14,511 nt of DNA from a candidate division Zixibacteria bacterium RBG_16_43_9 (lineage in GTDB: Bacteria > Zixibacteria > MSB-5A5 > RBG-16-43-9): contig MEWM01000111.1 of NCBI GenBank assembly GCA_001775355.1, positions 3,942 through 18,452 of the forward strand, read 5' to 3'. Shown here one piece after another: positions 12,396-14,511 of this stretch (its first letter is position 1; every line of letters begins with the position of its first letter). The notes under the pieces are model-generated. The model saw nothing but the letters and a program-made list of their open reading frames with translations. It had not been told where the DNA came from and did no database searches. A program made the translations under genes and the position numbers.

Positions 12396-12806
12396 ATGCC
12401 TTTCAGACACATCTTCTCCACTCAGCCCAAAGGAGCCAAGGAAGAAAAAGGGCTTACCCCTGAACAGCAGGAGATTTTGGACAAGATTGCCAAAAAGGTG
12501 GTCCTGTGGAAGATGTCGATTCCGGCGATCCTTTTTCTGGAGTCTGTAAAACCCTTAAATTATATTGGCTCGCAGATGTTAGTTTTTTTCGAGCCTTTTG
12601 TCCAGACCCTTTTCTCCTGGAAAGAGTATGATGAGTTCAGAAAGATAATGGAAGAGAGGGAAAACGTCGAAAGGCTAATTCAGGCAATAGAAAAATTCGA
12701 CGCTGAGGCTTTAGCTAAGGAAAAAGAAGATAAAAAAAGAAGGAAAGAGGAAAGGAAAACAAAAGGCAGAAGAACCTTGTGGCAGGTAATTTCGGGAAGG
12801 GAATAA
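12396..12806 (+). CDS. Conserved-looking hypothetical protein, 136 residues
   Basis: I cannot name a family with certainty. The middle (about 29-95) is hydrophobic and aromatic without being a clear membrane helix: IAKKVVLWKMSIPAILFLE, then SVKPLNYIGSQMLVFFEPFV, then a helix WKEYDEFRKIMEERENVERL. It suggests a helical protein that may lie on the membrane or pack against a partner. The C-terminal third (105-130) is strongly basic and highly charged. There is no signal peptide. It follows the previous gene without a gap (TAA then ATG) and is the last gene before the repeat-bearing stretch. I have a vague impression of similar proteins in other uncultured bacteria close to MutL-type genes; this is only recollection. 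Confidence 0.6.
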   Translation: MPFRHIFSTQPKGAKEEKGLTPEQQEILDKIAKKVVLWKMSIPAILFLESVKPLNYIGSQMLVFFEPFVQTLFSWKEYDEFRKIMEERENVERLIQAIEKFDAEALAKEKEDKKRRKEERKTKGRRTLWQVISGRE

Positions 12807-12814
12807 AGAGTATT

Positions 12815-12838
12815 GGAGTGTAAACCTTTAGGTTTACC
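12815..12838 (+). repeat. Class I 24-base hairpin module, copy 2
   Basis: Head GGAGTG, arms TAAACCT and AGGTTTA around loop TT, end CC. The last G of the head also pairs with the first C of the end, giving perfect 8-base arms. Confidence 0.85.
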
Positions 12839-12844
12839 AAAGAT

Positions 12845-12867
12845 GGAGTGCATCCAAATGGATGACC
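12845..12867 (+). repeat. Class I hairpin module, copy 3 (shorter stem)
   Basis: Same head GGAGTG and end ACC, but a wholly different stem: arms CATCCA and TGGATG around loop AA. Both arms differ from the other copies and still match each other perfectly. Confidence 0.75.
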
Positions 12868-12878
12868 CTGTGCCTGGC

Positions 12879-12895
12879 GTCCGCCTTAGGCGGAC
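12879..12895. repeat. Unclassified palindrome
   Basis: Perfect 7-base arms GTCCGCC and GGCGGAC around loop TTA. It lacks the GGAGTG head and the CYACR tail, so it belongs to neither class or is a diverged member. Confidence 0.7.
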
Positions 12896-12916
12896 CGACC
12901 CGACGGCAGAATGTAG

Positions 12917-12943
12917 CGTCGGGCTTTATGCCTGACGACCAAA
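12917..12943 (+). repeat. Class II hairpin-plus-tail module, copy 6
   Basis: Arms CGTCGGGC (12917-12924) and GCCTGACG (12930-12937) around the 5-base loop TTTAT, tail ACCAAA. One position is a G.U pair when read as + strand RNA (G12921 with U12933). Confidence 0.7.
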
Positions 12944-12958
12944 TGGAACCAAGCAAAA

Positions 12959-12984
12959 CGTCGGGGATTAACCCCGACGCCACG
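12959..12984 (+). repeat. Class II hairpin-plus-tail module, copy 7
   Basis: Perfect 8-base arms CGTCGGGG (12959-12966) and CCCCGACG (12972-12979) around loop ATTAA, tail CCACG (12980-12984). The loop is close to ATAAA of the copy at 6029. Confidence 0.82.
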
Positions 12985-12990
12985 TAAGAT

Positions 12991-13014
12991 GGAGTGCGAA
13001 CCTTTAGGTTTGCC
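12991..13014 (+). repeat. Class I 24-base hairpin module, copy 4
   Basis: Head GGAGTG, arms CGAACCT and AGGTTTG around loop TT, end CC. The one imperfect position is a G.U pair (G12998 with U13011) in + strand RNA. It shares the leader GATGGAGTGC with the copy at 12845. Confidence 0.82.
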
Positions 13015-13024
13015 GAGATGAAAA

Positions 13025-13048
13025 GGTAAAGCTAAAGCTTTACACTCC
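13025..13048 (-). repeat. Class I 24-base hairpin module, copy 5 (inverted)
   Basis: Read on the minus strand: head GGAGTG, arms TAAAGCT and AGCTTTA around loop TT, end CC. Compared with the copy at 12815, one base is changed in each arm (C to G, and the paired G to C), so base pairing is exactly kept. It lies 12 bases before the ribosome site of mutL (AAGGAG, 13061-13066). Confidence 0.85.
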
Positions 13049-13070
13049 AGTAAAGTCATAAAGGAGTTCT

Positions 13071-14511
13071 ATGAAAGATTTAAAACCTGAAGATATCAAT
13101 GTAATCGTAGCCACCGATTGCGGAAGCACTACTACTAAAGCCATTTTAATCGAGAAAAGAGGAGATGAATACCGTCTCATTGTTCGGGGTGAAGCACCGA
13201 CTACAGTTGAGGCTCCTTTTGAGGATGTGACTATGGGGGTTTTGAATTCTGTAGCAGAGGTAGAGGAGCTGTCCAACAGGAAGATTCTGGATGAGAAAGG
13301 GGCAATAATCTCACCTGCTAAGGGGAATGTGGGCACTGATATTTATGTCTCCACATCCAGCGCGGGCGGTGGCTTGCAGATGATGGTCGCTGGCGTGGTC
13401 AGAAGCATGACCGCAGAAAGCGCAGAAAGAGCCGCCTTAGGAGCAGGCGCCATTGTGATGGACGTTATAGCATCGAACGACAAAAGGCTTCCGCATCAGC
13501 AGATTCAAAGAATAAGGCATTTGAGACCGGATATGATTGTGCTTTCTGGAGGAATCGACGGTGGCACAACCACCCACGTGGTCGAATTAGCTGAGCTTCT
13601 TTCTGCTGCAGACCCAAAACCCAGGTTAGGTATAGGTTATAGACTCCCGGTCATCTACGCAGGAAATATCGATGCACGTGAAGCCATAAAAAATACTCTC
13701 GGAGATAAAGTCGATCTGACCATAGTCGATAACATACGCCCGGTTCTGGAAAGGGAAAACCTCTTCCCTGCCCGGGAGAAAATTCACGATTTATTTATGG
13801 AACACGTTATGGCTCAGGCACCCGGTTATAAAAAGCTTATGACCTGGACCGATGCCCCGATTATGCCCACCCCCGGTGCAGTTGGTTTGATTATGAAGAA
13901 AATAGCAGACGAAGAGGGGATCGAGGTGGTGGGTGTGGATATTGGCGGTGCTACTACGGATATCTTCTCCGTGTTTAAGGGGACATTTAATAGAACAGTT
14001 AGCGCCAACTTAGGAATGAGCTATTCTGTATCGAATGTCTTCGCTGAGGCTGGCTTAAATAATGTGATGAGATGGGTTCCTTTTCACATGAACGAAAGGG
14101 ATTTGAGAAACCGGGTTAAAAACAAGATGATCCGGCCAACCACCATCCCCCAGACCATGGAGGAGTTGATCTTCGAACAGGCAATTGCCAAAGAGGCATT
14201 GCGCCTTGCCTTTATCCAGCATAAATCTTTTGCCACGGTTTTAAAAGGGATCCAGCAGCAGAGGACCATAGCCGATGCCTTTGCCCAGACCGCAGGTGGT
14301 CTGACCCTGGTGAACATGATGACGTTAGATATGCTCATCGGTTCTGGTGGGGTCTTATCCCATGCACCCAGAAGAGATCAGGCTGCTTTAATGTTAATAG
14401 ACGGATTTATGCCGGAGGGGGTAACCAGGCTATCAGTAGACAGCATCTTCATGATGCCCCAGCTCGGGGTTTTGTCCACTGTCCATACCAAAGCCGCAGT
14501 TGAGGTCTTCA
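13071..14511 (+). CDS. MutL/GlmL-family ASKHA ATPase (glutamate mutase L family), 3' partial
   Basis: The frame is open from ATG 13071 to the window edge (480 full codons), with ribosome site AAGGAG at 13061-13066. It belongs to the MutL family (PF13941) associated with cobalamin-dependent carbon-skeleton and amino mutases, thought to act as a chaperone or reactivating ATPase; the exact role is not settled. Two phosphate-binding motifs of the actin/hexokinase fold are clear, DCGSTTTK (16-23) and VDIGGATTD (289-297), with an adenosine-type motif IGSGGVLSHAP (423-433). Conserved blocks include STSSAGGGLQMMVAGVV (94-110), ALGAGAIVMDV (122-132), LSGGIDGGTTTHVVELAE (158-175) and MIRPTTIPQT (353-362). 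It is already longer than the roughly 460 residues I recall for clostridial GlmL. No mutase subunit is in the window; it may follow to the right. Confidence 0.88.
   Translation, partial: MKDLKPEDINVIVATDCGSTTTKAILIEKRGDEYRLIVRGEAPTTVEAPFEDVTMGVLNSVAEVEELSNRKILDEKGAIISPAKGNVGTDIYVSTSSAGGGLQMMVAGVVRSMTAESAERAALGAGAIVMDVIASNDKRLPHQQIQRIRHLRPDMIVLSGGIDGGTTTHVVELAELLSAADPKPRLGIGYRLPVIYAGNIDAREAIKNTLGDKVDLTIVDNIRPVLERENLFPAREKIHDLFMEHVMAQAPGYKKLMTWTDAPIMPTPGAVGLIMKKIADEEGIEVVGVDIGGATTDIFSVFKGTFNRTVSANLGMSYSVSNVFAEAGLNNVMRWVPFHMNERDLRNRVKNKMIRPTTIPQTMEELIFEQAIAKEALRLAFIQHKSFATVLKGIQQQRTIADAFAQTAGGLTLVNMMTLDMLIGSGGVLSHAPRRDQAALMLIDGFMPEGVTRLSVDSIFMMPQLGVLSTVHTKAAVEVF

Larger units (their letters stand above)
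12807..13070. other. Gene-free stretch densely filled with palindromic modules
   Basis: This 264-base gap lies between the 136-residue gene and mutL. It holds four class I modules (12815, 12845, 12991 and, inverted, 13025), two class II modules (12917, 12959) and one further palindrome (12879-12895). A competing stem, CCCGACG (12899-12905) with CGTCGGG (12917-12923), is also possible. About two thirds of the gap is accounted for by modules. No open frame or known RNA was recognised, and no U-run follows the stems. Confidence 0.85.

Noticed and set aside
12815..13048. CRISPR array
   Set aside because: The units are palindromic, of two kinds, in both orientations and irregularly spaced, and there are no spacers of constant length or cas genes.
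12807..13070. Insertion sequence or transposon end
   Set aside because: No transposase frame, no long terminal inverted repeat and no target-site duplication could be seen; the modules are too short for an IS remnant, although a non-autonomous mobile element stays conceivable.

Overview
The window looks like a piece of a chromosome from an uncultured Gram-negative bacterium. The evidence is heptose-sugar enzymes, two predicted outer-membrane beta-barrel proteins and a polyprenyl-phosphate sugar transferase for surface polysaccharide. A PorV/FtsX-independent type barrel with a FlgD-like C-terminal domain, a long MutL-type ATPase and intergenic palindromic repeats suggest an FCB-like candidate phylum (for example the Zixibacteria neighbourhood). 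That placement is inference from gene style, not a phylogenetic result. All recognised genes lie on the + strand.

Region 1 (1-5910) is a tight surface-sugar operon: gmhA (5' end cut off by the window), gmhB, a short-type transaldolase, a GT4 glycosyltransferase, a Wzi-like outer-membrane protein and a polyprenyl-phosphate sugar phosphotransferase. Adjacent genes overlap or are separated by one base. The transaldolase can make sedoheptulose 7-phosphate, the substrate of GmhA, so supply of a heptose precursor and assembly/export of a heptose-containing glycan may be encoded together. The heptose kinase and nucleotidyltransferase are not in view.

Region 2 (5911-8192) holds one outer-membrane barrel gene with a Pro/Glu/Lys repeat linker, bracketed by two gene-free stretches containing palindromic modules. 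A sigma70-like promoter candidate and a possible decayed minus-strand gene fragment lie in the second stretch.

Region 3 (8193-10878) is housekeeping: pth, rpsF, ssb, rpsR, rplI and a bifunctional-nuclease-family gene. The order rpsF-ssb-rpsR-rplI is the classical one. The SSB lacks the usual acidic C-terminal tip.

Region 4 (10914-12806) is larE followed by three small unrecognised genes (72, 144 and 136 residues) packed with zero to three bases between them.

Region 5 (12807-14511) is a third repeat-filled gap, then a MutL/GlmL-family ATPase gene that runs off the right edge.

The most unusual signal is in the three gene-free stretches. They contain at least twelve short hairpin modules belonging to two families with constant flanking words but different stem sequences. 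The two arms change together between copies, and most imperfect positions are G.U pairs when read as + strand RNA. This is covariation in an interspersed palindromic element, and I do not recognise it as a named family.
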